DNA of 64,000 bases from Epiperipatus broadwayi (lineage: Eukaryota; Onychophora; Udeonychophora; Euonychophora; Peripatidae), in the NCBI GenBank assembly GCA_028023455.1, contig JAQFVV010000253.1:316969-380968 (forward strand), written 5' to 3'. Position 1 is the first letter of the stretch. Each line of letters begins with the position of its first letter. A program made the translations under genes and the position numbers. Below are positions 47,389 to 61,048 of this stretch, piece by piece. Below the pieces are notes generated by a model that made no database searches, was not told where the DNA came from, and saw nothing but the letters and a program-made list of their open reading frames with translations.

Positions 47389-48965
47389 AATTGGTAGAAA
47401 ATTTTTATCAAGAATTATATAGTAATAAAGATCAAGTACCTTCTATATCTATTACATCTTCCGAATTGCCCAGAATTTTAAATGAAGAAGTGAGAAATGC
47501 AATTAAATGTATGAAGAAAGGAAAGGCTCCAGGTAATGATGGAATTATAATTGATATATTAAAAGAAGCAGGTGAAGAAACAGAAAAATTTTTAGCAAAG
47601 TTATATACCAAATGTCTAAATGATAAAGATGTACCGGATGATTGGAAGAATGCAGTAATAATATTAATATTTAAAAAAGGTGATAAAGAAGATATTAGAA
47701 ATTACAGACCTATCAGCCTTTTATCAGTTTTATATAAAATTTTTACCAAAATAATTACAACTCGTCTACAGAGAACATTGGATTTCCACCAACCAAGAGA
47801 ACAAGCTGGATTTAAAAGTGGTTTTAGTACAGTAGATCATATTCAGGTATTGAGAGAAGTTATAGAAAGGACAAATGAATATGAGTTGTCATTATGTTTT
47901 GGATTTGTAGATTATGAAAAGGCATTTGATTCTATAAACATTTCTTCAGTGATTAAAGCATTGGATCATCAAGGTATAGATCCAGGATATTGTCATATTT
48001 TAAAGAATATTTATAAAAATGCAACAGCAACAATTAGATTACATAATGATACTGGGAAAGTCAACATTGAGAAAGGTGTAAGACAAGGTGACTCCATATC
48101 TCCAAAACTTTTTACAGCAGTGCTGCAAGAAGTATTTTGTGGATTAAAATGGGAAACTAAAGGAGTGAAAGTAAATGGAGATTATTTAAGTCATTTAGAT
48201 TTCGCAGATGATGTAGTTGTTTTTGCAAATAATGCTTCAGAGCTGCAGGAAATGTTGCAGGAGTTATCAGATGAAAGTAGGAAAGTAGGACTAAAGATAA
48301 ATGTTAAAAAGACTAAAGTAATGTTTAATCGGTTTGCTCAAAATATGAAAATAAAGATTGATTATGATGAATTAGAAGAAGTTAACAGTTACAAATACCT
48401 TGGTCAGATTATTAATACAGATGGAAACATAATGGAGGAAATTAATCATAGAATTAAAATTGGTTGGAGTGCTTTTGGTAGAAATAACTTGATACTAAAA
48501 GGAAATATGCCTATGTGTTTGAAAAGGAAGGTTTTTAACAAATGTGTTTTACCAGTTCTTACTTATGGATCTGAGACTTGGACACTCAATAGAAGAGCAA
48601 TACAGAGACTTCAGACCACTCAAAGAAGTATGGAGAGGTGTATGTTGGGAGTAACAAGAAGAGATCGAAAACGCAATGTATGGGTAAGAGAACAAACAGG
48701 TGTTACTGACATCATTGAAAAAATTAAAAGATTGAAGTGGAGTTGGGCTGGACATATTGCTAGAAGAGATGATAATAGATGGACAATTGAAATTTTAAAC
48801 TGGATTCCAAGAGATTGTAAAAGACCCAGAAAGAGACCACATGTGAGATGGATGGATGAAATAAGAAAGTGTGCAGGGGTGATGTGGAGAAGAGAAGCTA
48901 AAGATCGGAGAAGATGGATTAAACTTGGAGAGACCTTCATCCTGCAGTGGATTGATAATGGTTGA
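47385..48965 (+). pseudogene. RTE copy 1, reverse transcriptase and C-terminal domain
   Basis: 526 open codons. All RT landmarks are present: [28 protein letters not shown] (motif A), [10 protein letters not shown] (motif B), FADDVVVF (motif C) and KYLGQII. The RTE C-terminal segment [13 protein letters not shown] and [11 protein letters not shown] follows. The RT itself looks catalytically complete, but it is cut from the endonuclease by upstream lesions. The Met at 47385 is an internal codon ([10 protein letters not shown] context). Nearly identical to the copy 2 protein. Confidence 0.9.
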
Positions 48966-48971
48966 TAATGA

Positions 48972-48973
<2 letters not shown>

Positions 48974-49029
<56 letters not shown>
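48974..49029. repeat. (TA)n tract at the 3' end of RTE copy 1
   Basis: About 55 bases of TA, starting directly after the TGATAATGATGA tail of the element. Confidence 0.95.
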
Positions 49030-49032
<3 letters not shown>

Positions 49033-49599
49033 CATCTACATATATATGCTTCATTTGTAAATAAATGTTAAAACATTTTTCTATAATACAACTAATTGTT
49101 TTAAGTATGTGTATGCATGAAAAGAAGCAATCAAATGTAAATTCATCTTTAGCTTTACTTTAACCAGATAAGAATTGGCATTGCTAAGTGTAATATATAG
49201 ACATAAGATACCACAGGTATACAGAAACGTACATTTTTTTTCAAATCAGAATCTTTTCTAGAAAAAGCATAATTATTTTAAAGATAAACAAACAAATTAA
49301 TTAATTTTACTAAATAGTTAGGAATGGCATTAAAAGATCTATATCTATTATAATGAGAGTAATATATTCTTGTGTTTTACTTTTGCCAAAAGTTTGTTTT
49401 AAATTTTGTTTTTATAATACAGATAGATAAGCGTTTAATAATTAAATAAAAATGTTGAAGACTACTTCATTAACAGGGAAGTGATAAATAAATAACAAGT
49501 GTTCAGTAATTAATAAATAGAGTTATTATTGGTAAGTAACAATGTTAAAAAGTTAATCTAGAAAACTTTTGTTTAAAATCATATATAATCCTAGTAAAA
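49030..49599. other. no gene seen
   Basis: AT-rich, nothing recognised. Confidence 0.5.
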
Positions 49600-49905
49600 C
49601 ATATTGTAGGGGTCTTCAAACCTATTGCCACTAGAATCTATGCTGGAGAAATTTGAAGAATGGAGGAGTAAAAGCTTAGTGTTCGCTTCACTCGACCATC
49701 AGGAGAGTATGAGCCAGAGTTCCAGTCTTAAGCCATTGTTGTAGTAGTAATAGAAGTACTCACTAGTTGTGCCAAACTTGCCCACTATAACAATGTGATA
49801 CAAGCACATAACTAATAACCTGTCATCCTATCCTCACTGAAGGTTCCCAAAAGAACATGTCACTTTACTGCCAAGGTCATTGTCTTGCCCAGTTAAATAA
49901 TAATC
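49600..49905 (+). repeat. tRNA-derived SINE-like sequence, degenerate
   Basis: AAGCTTAGTGTTCGCTTCACTCGACC (49672 onward; the A box is its first half) and GAGTTCCAGTC (49717-49727, B box) are spaced as in tRNA-derived SINEs. The body contains TTGCCCACTATAACAA. Composition is higher in G+C than the flanks. No second copy in the window. Confidence 0.45.
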
Positions 49906-52012
<2,107 letters not shown>

Positions 52013-52015
<3 letters not shown>

Positions 52016-55000
52016 CATCATCAACCATTATCAATCCACTGCAGGATGAAGGTCTCTCCAAGTTTAATCCATCTTCTCCGATCTTTAGCTTCTCTTTTCC
52101 ACAACACCCCTGCACATTTTCTTATTTCATCCATCCATCTCACATGTGGTCTCTTTCTGGGTCTTTTACAATCTCTTGGAATCCAGTTTAAAATTTCAAT
52201 TGTCCATCTATTATCATTTCTTCTAGCAATATGTCCAGCCCAACTCCATTTCAATCTTTTAATTTTTTCAATAAGGTCAGTAACACCTGTTTGTTGTCTT
52301 ACCCATACATTGCATTTTCGATCTCTTCTTGTTACTCCCAACATACATCTCTCCATACTCCTTTGAGTGGTCTGAAGTCTCTGTATTGCTCTTCTATTAA
52401 GTGTCCAAGTCTCAGATCCATAAGTAAGAACTGGTAAAACACATTTGTTAAAAACCATTCTTTTCAAACACATAGGCATATTTCCTTTTAGTATCAAGTT
52501 ATTTCTACCAAAAGCACTCCAACCAAGTTTAATTCTATGATTAATTTCCTCCATTATGTTTCCATCTGTATTAATAATCTGACCTAGGTATTTGTAACTG
52601 TTAACTTCTTCTAATTCTTCATAATCAATCTTTATTTTCATATTTTGAGCAAATCGATTAAACATTACTTTAGTCTTTTTAACATTTATCTTTAGTCCTA
52701 CTTTTCTACTTTCATCTGCTAACTCCTGCAACATTTCCTGCAGCTCTGAAGCATTATTTGCAAAAACAACTACATCATCTGCAAAATCTAAATGACTTAA
52801 ATACTCTCCATTTACTTTCATTCCTTTAGTTTCCCATTTTAATCCACAAAATACTTCTTGCAGCACTGCTGTAAAAAGTTTTGGAGATATGGAGTCACCT
52901 TGCCTTACACCTTTCTCAATGTTGATTTTTCCAGTATCATTATGTAATCTAATTGTTGCTGTTGCATTTTTATAAATATTCTTTAAAATATGACAATATC
53001 CTGGATCTATACCTTGATGATCCAATGCTTTAATCACTGAAGAAATGTGTATAGAATCGAATGCCTTTTCATAATCTACAAATCCAAAACATAATGACAA
53101 CTCATATTCATTTGTCCTTTCTATGACTTCTCTCAATACCTGGATATGATCTATTGTACTAAAACCACTTTTAAATCCAGCTTGTTCTCTTGGTTGGTGG
53201 AAATCCAAAGTTCTCTGTAGACGAGTTGTAATTATCTTGGTAAAAATTTTATATAAAACTGATAAAAGGCTGATAGGTCTGTAATTTCTAATATCTTCTT
53301 TATCACCTTTTTTAAATATTAATATTATTACTGCATTCTTCCAATCTTCTGGTACATCTTTATCATTTAGACATTTGGTATATAACTTTGCTAAAATTGT
53401 TTCTATTTCTTCACCTGCTTCTTTTAATATATCAATTATAATTCCATCATTTCCTGGAGCCTTTCCTTTCTTCATACATTTAATTGCATGTCTCACTTCT
53501 TCATTTAAAATTCTGGGCAATTTGGAAGATGTAATAGATATAGGAGGTACTTGTTCTTTATTACTATATAATTCTTGATAAAAATCTTCTACCAATTTCA
53601 TGATGTCATCTCTCTTTTTAGTAATAATTCCATCTTTTTTTCTTATTGCAGATATAAATTTCCTACCAATACCAAAATGTTGTTTAACATTCTTGAGACT
53701 TTTATTTTCTTCTACAGCTTTCCTTGCTATTTCACAGTTATACTTTCTTATATCATTTTCAACTCTTTTCCGTACCATTTTACAAAATTCGAGATATTCA
53801 ATTCTTTTTAATACATCATTTTTGTATATCTTCATATTCCTTCTTTTCTTCATAAATTCTCTAGTCTCAGTAGAAATTTTATTAGTCAATTGCTGCTTTT
53901 TTCTACCAGCTATCTTTGTTGCAGTTTTTAAAAGTGTATCAGTTATTTTCATATTAATTTCATTCAAATCTGAATCATGTTCAAAATCTCCTAACACTTG
54001 AAACCTATTTGTAAGTTCTAATTTAAATTCATTAGAATGTTTCTGAAGATTAGGAATATCAACTGTAAATATTGTTTTTCTCAATAATTTTTGTCTCTCT
54101 AGTTTTACATTAACACGTAACTTACACCTTACTAATCGATGATCACTTCCTGTGTTAAATTTATTAAGAACATTACAATCTTGAAATATGTATTTCCTGT
54201 TAGTCAAAATATAATCCAATTCTGCTGTACCTTCATTTGGATGCTTCCATGTCCATTTCCTTTTAACATTTTTCTCAAAAAATGAATTCATAATATAAAG
54301 TTTTTCTTTTTCTGCAAACTCCACAAGTCTATGTCCTCTCTCATTTCTATTACCATAACCAAAATTACCTACAGCAATTTCATCTTTCATTTGTCTACCA
54401 ATTCTAGCATTAAAGTCTCCCATAACAATTTTAAAATGTTGTTTACTCTGATCAAAAGCCTTTTGTACATCCATATAAAAATCTTCTACTACTTCATCAC
54501 TATGAGAACTTGTTGGGGCATAAACCTGAATTATCTGCATTTGGTATCTGCTATTAAGTTGTATAACTAATCTTGCAACTCTGTCCGATACACCATCAAT
54601 CTCCACAATATTGTTCTTCCACTTTTTATTTATAATGAATCCTACTCCACTTGTATTTCCAATATGTGTGCCTTTATAATAGAGTATATGTCCACTTTTT
54701 AAATCAATTGTTTCTTCACCTTTTCTTCTAACTTCACAAAGTCCAATAATGTCCCATTTAATATAAGACAATTCTTCTTCTAATTCTTGCAATCTTCCTT
54801 CACTTGAAAGTGATCTGCAGTTGTAAGTACCTAAATAAAAAGTCGTCATCAAATGGCAGCCTGGGTCCACAATCAGGGGATTCTTAGCACCCTCCGCCTT
54901 CGGCCACCAACCGCTGCCTTGGTTGGTGACTTTACAGCCTCCTGGGAATAAGGGCCATGCTTTATTTTTGTCTGTCATAATTGTATATATGTATTGGAAA

Positions 55001-55149
55001 AATATTTATCATTTACACAAACATTCATTCTGCCTTATCAGGCACTGAGAAGAAAGACCATGGTGTTTCTTGATCTTAAACTCAGAGGTAAAAAGCCAAT
55101 AAACTCACCATGCTGGCTAATGCATGTTGGTGAGCAGCCCATCCATGTT
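52013..55149 (-). mobile_element. RTE-clade LINE, full-length copy 2, intact
   Basis: On the minus strand, from AACATGGATGGG (ending 55149) to a GATGATGATGATAATA tail at about 52013. The 5' UTR is about 170 bases, with a hairpin CTCACCA/TGGTGAG near 55105-55135. The single ORF is uninterrupted. No (TA)n follows the tail, unlike copies 1 and 3, and no clear target duplication is visible. It faces copy 1 tail to tail across about 3 kb. Confidence 0.95.
52021..54978 (-). CDS. RTE-type endonuclease / reverse transcriptase, 985 aa, intact
   Basis: The single protein of an RTE LINE; it nicks chromosomal DNA and copies its own RNA at the nick. AP-like endonuclease at about 45-285: E82 in CEVRR, GDFN at 187-190, LDYILT at 254-259, SDH at 278-280. 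RT at about 480-810: KAPGNDGI (506-513), RNYRPISLL (564-572), motif [10 protein letters not shown] (633-641), motif [11 protein letters not shown] (690-699), motif C FADD (732-735), YLGQII (797-802). The C-terminal domain carries [10 protein letters not shown] (911-920) and VRWMDEI (946-952), typical of RTE/BovB proteins. All catalytic residues are present and the length is usual for the clade. The start is the first ATG, and copy 1 uses the same one. Commonly mis-annotated as craniofacial development protein 2-like. Confidence 0.95.
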   Translation of the reverse strand: MTDKNKAWPLFPGGCKVTNQGSGWWPKAEGAKNPLIVDPGCHLMTTFYLGTYNCRSLSSEGRLQELEEELSYIKWDIIGLCEVRRKGEETIDLKSGHILYYKGTHIGNTSGVGFIINKKWKNNIVEIDGVSDRVARLVIQLNSRYQMQIIQVYAPTSSHSDEVVEDFYMDVQKAFDQSKQHFKIVMGDFNARIGRQMKDEIAVGNFGYGNRNERGHRLVEFAEKEKLYIMNSFFEKNVKRKWTWKHPNEGTAELDYILTNRKYIFQDCNVLNKFNTGSDHRLVRCKLRVNVKLERQKLLRKTIFTVDIPNLQKHSNEFKLELTNRFQVLGDFEHDSDLNEINMKITDTLLKTATKIAGRKKQQLTNKISTETREFMKKRRNMKIYKNDVLKRIEYLEFCKMVRKRVENDIRKYNCEIARKAVEENKSLKNVKQHFGIGRKFISAIRKKDGIITKKRDDIMKLVEDFYQELYSNKEQVPPISITSSKLPRILNEEVRHAIKCMKKGKAPGNDGIIIDILKEAGEEIETILAKLYTKCLNDKDVPEDWKNAVIILIFKKGDKEDIRNYRPISLLSVLYKIFTKIITTRLQRTLDFHQPREQAGFKSGFSTIDHIQVLREVIERTNEYELSLCFGFVDYEKAFDSIHISSVIKALDHQGIDPGYCHILKNIYKNATATIRLHNDTGKINIEKGVRQGDSISPKLFTAVLQEVFCGLKWETKGMKVNGEYLSHLDFADDVVVFANNASELQEMLQELADESRKVGLKINVKKTKVMFNRFAQNMKIKIDYEELEEVNSYKYLGQIINTDGNIMEEINHRIKLGWSAFGRNNLILKGNMPMCLKRMVFNKCVLPVLTYGSETWTLNRRAIQRLQTTQRSMERCMLGVTRRDRKCNVWVRQQTGVTDLIEKIKRLKWSWAGHIARRNDNRWTIEILNWIPRDCKRPRKRPHVRWMDEIRKCAGVLWKREAKDRRRWIKLGETFILQWIDNG

Positions 55150-55304
55150 CGTATACTATATGAATAATCACATAGTAATAACAGCTGCAATGACAAGAAC
55201 GTATGGAGTGGACATTAGGAATTTGCCCTGCTCGGTTCCTTTAAGGCCTCCAAGAGGAATCAAAGGGTCTCCTTTCAGTTAATAGCAAACTCCTTTCTGC
55301 AGCC

Positions 55305-55307
<3 letters not shown>
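55150..55307. other. short unassigned G+C-richer patch
   Basis: Contains AAGAACGTATGGAGTGGACA and CCTCCAAGAGGAATC. Not part of RTE, since copy 1 lacks it. Confidence 0.4.
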
Positions 55308-55337
<30 letters not shown>

Positions 55338-55350
55338 CTATATATATCTA
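55308..55350. repeat. (TA)n tract
   Basis: TA repeats with two C interruptions. Confidence 0.9.
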
Positions 55351-56135
55351 TTTATCCGTGAAAACATTAGAATTAATATATATATATAATAGTCAGACAA
55401 GTAGACTCTTCAATGTTAAAGAAAAGATGCTAAAGCTATAATGCTTATCTCATGTTTACCCAATCTTGATATTTCAGTTGGATGTTGCAGGTTTTTCACT
55501 CGGAAAAAAATACCTGAAAAGAGTTTAAAACTCGGTTTTCTTGAATCATACCCTTCTGTCTTGGATTTCTTTGATGAACTGAAATATATCAGAGTCTATA
55601 TATTATCCATCAACATTTTAAAATAAACTAGGAACAAAAAAAATTTAAGCTATTACTTTGAGGGCATTTTCGCACCTTTTTTAAAATTTCTTTATATGAT
55701 CGCTACGTACCCATAATTATCTGTCACAAAGCAGAAAATCATGATTCTCTTTGATATTCTCTGATACTATGTATTGAATAAATCACCATCAAAAAAAACC
55801 CCATAACAAAACAATATTTTAACAAGTGTCATACAATATTTATATATATGTAGGTGCTATTTATGATGAGCCACTAAATTTACTATTTCAATTTAATATA
55901 ACAAATATATTAACTTTTCATATGAGTTATTTTTCTTTTTGTCAAGTTTACAACGACACTATCTACTTACAACTGATATTTTATTTTAATGAGTTACCTT
56001 TCACGTTTATACTCCCTAAATGGTCTCTCTCTCTTTAGTTAATTGACTTTAGGATTTTAATACAAAGTTTATTTACTCTAGAACTTATTATATGGTTGTC
56101 TTTAACATAAATCTAACAAATGTTGTGAGGACATT
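55351..56135. other. no gene seen
   Basis: Two short frames (55441-55626, 55826-56038) have no motif. The rest is AT-rich. Confidence 0.5.
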
Positions 56136-56139
56136 ACAT

Positions 56140-57010
56140 ATAATATTTTTAAAATACAAGCATAATTCATATACTTGGACTTTAAATGTATTGTAAGTGA
56201 TTTAAACATAGACTTTCAATGTCCTTTCAGTGATCTACTTTATCTTATACAACTAATAAACATTATCACACCTATGTGAAAAAGATAAATGATCTCCAAA
56301 AAAGCATTTTGTGCTGAACCAGCACTCTGATCCCTCATGTTGGGATTGAGCAAGATACAGACTGAATCTGTAATATTTTTGAAATACAAGCATAATTCAT
56401 ATAGTTGGAGTTTAAATATAAGGAATTTTAATACAGGCATTCAAGATCCCTTAGGTATCCATTCTATCTCATACAACCAGTACACATGTTCACACACATA
56501 TGAAAAGTATAAATGAACTCCAATATATACATGTCATGCTGAAGCCAGTACTCTCCAGCTAATCCAAATCATCATCCCCCACACATATGTACAACCAGTG
56601 CTTTGCCCATATTAAAATAACAAATTTTTAAACTTTAATGGAGAAGTCTGTCCACTCCACTCTCTAACTTTTCTCCATCCATATCATTGAAAATATAATG
56701 ATAGAATGACAAAATCACTTCTTGGTGCCAATATCATTGTCATGCCCAAGTTGTACTTAAATCACTCTGACCTCTCATGTATAGGACTTTGTTCATTTAA
56801 ATACACAAAAGAGGGATGAACAAGTTACAGTCTAAATTTGAACATAAACTTTTACAGCTCCTCTCAACTATCCATTCTATCAGTAATACACATGACCACA
56901 CACTTGTGAAAAAAATAAATGATCTCCAATATACATCTTTTGTGCTGAACCAGCACTCATCAGTTGAGCCAGATTATCATTACCCACAAATATTGACCCA
57001 TATTGACCAG
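56140..57010 (-). repeat. run of repeat S copies
   Basis: Three reverse-oriented copies start near 56210, 56440 and 56845. Each reads a CCATTCTATC-type word, ACCAGTACACATG-type words, AATGATCTCCAATATA and GCTGAACCAGCACTC. Between them lie shared unique-looking words (CCTCTCATGTATAGGAC, AGAGGGATGAACAAG, TTGGAGTTTAAATAT), so the full unit is near 400 bases. The array continues in decayed form at 57855-58280. Confidence 0.75.
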
Positions 57011-57854
57011 TTCATTTTTCCAGGTTTTGGAAAAGCATTTGCTATTTCTAAAACTAAAATTTGCATTTTTTGCCCTCTGCTCAAAATTTTGAGCTTTTTT
57101 TATAGCTTTAAAATTCACATATATTTATTTTCTAATAACTTTAATTTCAATGTCAGAAAATCAAATAATTGGTATTACAAAGTAACCAAAACCATGCAAT
57201 GGTGAGTAACCAAAACCATGCAATGGTGAGTAGTTATTGTTTATTTGGCTTTGCAAGGTACTTCAAGCAAAAATTACAGTTGTCGAGAAAACATAATGAT
57301 AATCTAAAAACTTGATTTTTTTTAAGTTTGTGATTATATTTGCATTGTAATAATATAATAATTATTAAAAACCAAAAATAATTATTATTACCCATTTATG
57401 TTTTACAGAAATGTCTTATTTTAAAATATAAAAGAATATATTCTTCTAAATATTGTTACTATAGAGATTATAGTCACAGGAAAAATGGAAAAATTGCAAA
57501 AAAATGTTAAACTTTTGAAGCATAAATTGATAGATTAAGTAGTTATTAAAAATAATTTGTTCAGATTTTTAAAACAAGCATCAAACATTTTTTTTTTCAT
57601 TTTGCAAATTGAATCAATTCTACCTAAAATTTGATGACATAACATTTTGTTTTGCTTAAAATCTAATTTTTAAAATAATTGCAAAAATGAAATGTGATTT
57701 TTTTAAAATTTATTTAATTTCTAAACAAAAATATCTATCAAATGAGGTCCAATTTATTATATTCTGATAAATGATTATGGTTTAATATCAAAATGAAAGT
57801 TTAAAGCTTAAATCTAGTGAAAGCAAAAAAATCTGTCAAAATATTAGTGAAAAA
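57011..57854. other. no gene seen
   Basis: AT-rich sequence separating the repeat S copies, with a 24-bp tandem duplication (next entry). Confidence 0.5.
57181..57230. repeat. 24-bp tandem duplication
   Basis: AGTAACCAAAACCATGCAAT followed by GGTG occurs twice in perfect tandem. Confidence 0.95.
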
Positions 57855-58280
57855 ATGAAGTGATTAAGGCCTCAATCCACTCCACCCTCCAATTCTTCAA
57901 TCATCCACATCACTGAAAATATGATAATGAAAAAACCAAATCACCTGTTGATTAAAATATTACTATGTCCATGTTGACCTTAAATCATTCTGATCTCTCA
58001 TATATAGGACGTTTTCCATTTGAATATAAAGAAGAGGGATATGCAGAATATAGGTTGAATCTGTAATATTTTTGAAATACAATCAAAATTCATCATATAC
58101 TCTTGGAGTTTAATATTGGACATTTAAATGCAGACTTTCAAGCTCCATTTGACTATCGATTTTATCTCATACAAAAAACATATATGACCACACACATGTA
58201 TAAAATATAAATGATCTCCAATATATGTATTTTCTGCTGTATCTGTATTCATCAATTGGTCCAGATTATTATCTCCTACA
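57855..58280 (-). repeat. repeat S unit, extended form
   Basis: Shows the linker words first (CCACTCCACCCTCCAATTCT, CTCTCATATATAGGACG, AGAAGAGGGATATGCAG), then TTTCAAGCTCC, CCACACACATGTA, AATGATCTCCAATATATG and ATTGGTCCAGATTATTATCTCC. This shows that linker and core belong to one repeat unit. Confidence 0.75.
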
Positions 58281-59860
58281 CCTATTTATAATAGCATGTT
58301 AATATTTAAAAATGCATCATTTACTATCCTATTTCAGGGAACAATAATTATCAGGAACTTTTAAAGTGCTTATTTTGAAATATTGTTTCAATAAATGGTT
58401 TCTCTTGGATAAATTTATTTTTATAAATGAACTATTAACTCAAGAGGAATGAGTTAGCTAACTTAAAATTAAAGTGACATTTTTATTGCTCTTAATAATT
58501 TGCTGCTGAAAGAAAAAATAATCACTCATTTTATAATTCAACTTTATACTTAATATATACAAAATGTTAGAAAATTCATTATAATTAAAAATATGCTTTA
58601 TGATTCTTATTATAATGTTCAAAATATGAATGTGTAAACCTGATTCCTCTTTATGTTTCTCCCTGGAAGAAAACCTTAGCTATAGAAAGTAATACTTACT
58701 CATGGTCCTCTATATTTGAATATAAATCCTAAAATGTTTAAATGGAAAACCAGCTTAATGCTATAGTGTAAATTATTAAAATCTGATATACATACCCATA
58801 TGTTTAAAAAATATATGAAATTAAATTACCATTATTAATGTACATGTGTGCATTGGTGTTTAAGGAAATCTTATAAAATAATTTTCAATACCGTGCATAT
58901 ATTTTATATTGCTTTATGGCCAACAAATGAATAAATATTACCTGCTTGTAAAATTGTTTTCTAGAAAATTGTGAAATCTTCAGATAAAAATGTTAATACT
59001 TTTAAAAATTTTGGTAAACTGGTTATAATTTAGAATTATAATTTAATATATTTATAATTTATTATTTTCCTGTTCTATATATTCTTGCTTAGTATAATAG
59101 TTTAGACATTATGGATCATGTTAGTATTCAGAAGATCACACAAAATTGAGTGTTTTATTAGTGCTATGTAAGATTTTAGTATTATATAACTTAAAGAGTA
59201 TTGCTTTGTTGCTGATTGTGAGTAATTGCGTAAGCAATGAAAAGATGCAACATATTCTTATTTTATTGAATATATAAGGCTATATTTCATTAAGTCAGAT
59301 TTGTCACAAAATAAATATCTTATTGGTTTTATATATCAATTAATAATTATGTTTAATAAGAGATTAAAATTAGTTTCTTCTGTATTAAGCTTATCTTGCC
59401 AATTAATATTTCCAAGGAAGGTGAGCCTTGTCTCTCTCTTATCAATTATATTTTCCTTGAGTGATATGTATTCTTATACTGCATGCTTGTCTAAATGCTT
59501 TGTTTTAGGAAACTCTTATTGTTTTTAGTATTTGTAAGGGTCCTTTCTCACTTTTCTCATAGTCCTAGCATATTTATTTGCTCTCAGAATGTACATGCAT
59601 CTTTGTGGGATCATGCCATCATTAGGTTTATTGCCTTGTTAAACTTTTCTTTTGGAAATATCATATTTTTGTATTGTAACCATGTATGGTGTATTATATA
59701 GCTTTATTGTTATGGTAAATGGTATGATTTTTTTTTTGTTTTGGAGAGTGTAATATTTTCTTAAGATGTGCTTTTAACTACTCATAATGTAGGTAGAGAT
59801 GTTTTTGATGTATAAATCTGTTCTGCTGTGCTTTACCAGCCTTATGGAAAATAAAAACAA
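58281..59860. other. gene-poor stretch
   Basis: Short hydrophobic frames at 59301-59528 and 59495-59701 have no motifs. No repeat recognised. Confidence 0.5.
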
Positions 59861-59862
59861 TA

Positions 59863-61012
59863 CACCTGGGTCATGCGATAGATAGGTTCCTCAGAAAACA
59901 CGCGCAAAAATAGACTTAACTTACATTGAAAAAGGGGGGTGCGGTTTGTGATTTTTCAAAATTCGCGTAAAAGCAAAGCACTAATGTAACATTACTTTAA
60001 AATTAGCACCAAAAAAATAAGGAAATAAAATATGACTAATAAAAAATTTCAAATTTGAAAAAAATTGATACAAGACAAACTTATTATAACTATAATATTT
60101 AATTTTATTCAAAATAATATATTTTATGCATAATTTACAGTACAGTAATTTACATTTTTATACACATTTTAATTATTATTGCTATTTGCCGAAAAACATG
60201 TTTGTTTGCAAACTGGTAAAAAAATCAGATTCTCACAAGAGGAAATACAACGAGCACCGAGTTCACTCTCATGTTGTGTTAATGGTTTTCTGTTGACAAT
60301 GTAATTAGTAATTAATCTTTGAGACGATTTTATTAATTGTTTATGAACTTAGACTTATGATAATAAAAAGACATTTATTCACCACTGCTGGGAAAAGTTT
60401 AATTAAAACTAACAACTAAAAATTAAATTCTTATTTTTGCCTTTAATTGTTTTAATTTTCAATTCTGTTTAAAAATCAAATTTCGTTTTACATCACATTA
60501 ATTTCAAGTCACCGTAAGTAATTTTTAAATTGTTAATTACAATTAAAAATCTGATTTTAATTTTTAATTGTCAAATTTAATTGTGCCCACTGCTATTACT
60601 CACCTTTTAAAAATAAACATGCGGACACTAAATGATTAATAATTGATTACGTTCTTTTTTAAAAAGCAAAAACAGAATGTGATTTAAAATGCAAAATTAA
60701 CATGCACAATGTTTGAACAAATTTACATTATAATCTTGTAAAATTTAATGTGTGTGTACATAAAATGTGGAAATCATGATTTTAATTTCATTATTGCATA
60801 AAATCTTACTATTATAAAGCACTGAAAATATTGAAATTACTAAGATGAAAGTCGAATTCCAATAATGTGCTATTACTTTCAATATAACATAAGTGTGCGA
60901 AATGTATTATTTAAAGTAATAGCGCATTATCGGAGTTCGACTTCCAGTGAAACATGAATCGCGTAACTTCAAAATCGTGTTAAATAAGTCCGCATAAAAA
61001 GAAACCCAGGTG
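59863..61012 (+). mobile_element. pogo/Tigger-like non-autonomous DNA transposon, copy B
   Basis: CACCTGGGT at 59863 and ACCCAGGTG at 61012 are the terminal inverted repeats, flanked by TA on both sides. The sequence matches copy A (22008-22999) in the opposite orientation over most of its length, including the subterminal repeats GAATTCCAATAATG and CATTATCGGAGTTCGACTTC. It differs by an extra block of about 205 bases at 60390-60594 and a replaced segment beside it. No transposase frame. Confidence 0.9.
60382..60594. mobile_element. small insertion nested in copy B, hAT-like MITE candidate
   Basis: The block is absent from copy A. CCACTGCT occurs at 60382-60389 and again at 60587-60594, consistent with an 8-bp target duplication of the hAT type. 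Alternatively CACTGCTGGG and CCCACTG are the terminal repeats themselves. The interior is AAT/ATT-rich without an ORF. Confidence 0.45.
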
Positions 61013-61048
61013 TAATTGCTTTATTCGAAATTTCAAAATTGTATTTAT

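Larger units (their letters stand above)
45840..48977 (+). mobile_element. RTE-clade LINE, full-length copy 1, three lesions
   Basis: Starts with the same bases as copy 2 (AACATGGATGGGCTGCTCACC) and ends with the TGATAATGATGA tail, so it is full length. The 5' UTR is about 170 bases. Compared with copy 2 the ORF is broken by a 1-base deletion near 46727, a nonsense change at about 47086 (AGA to TAGATAA context) and a 1-base deletion near 47352. Apart from these the proteins are nearly identical, so insertion was recent. TA tracts abut both ends. Confidence 0.95.

Noticed and set aside
53575-54001. Plus-strand frames inside RTE copy 2 (and similar ones at 46.4-47.4 and 63.5-63.9 kb)
   Set aside because: Shadows on the opposite strand of the RTE ORF; they recur because the element is repeated.
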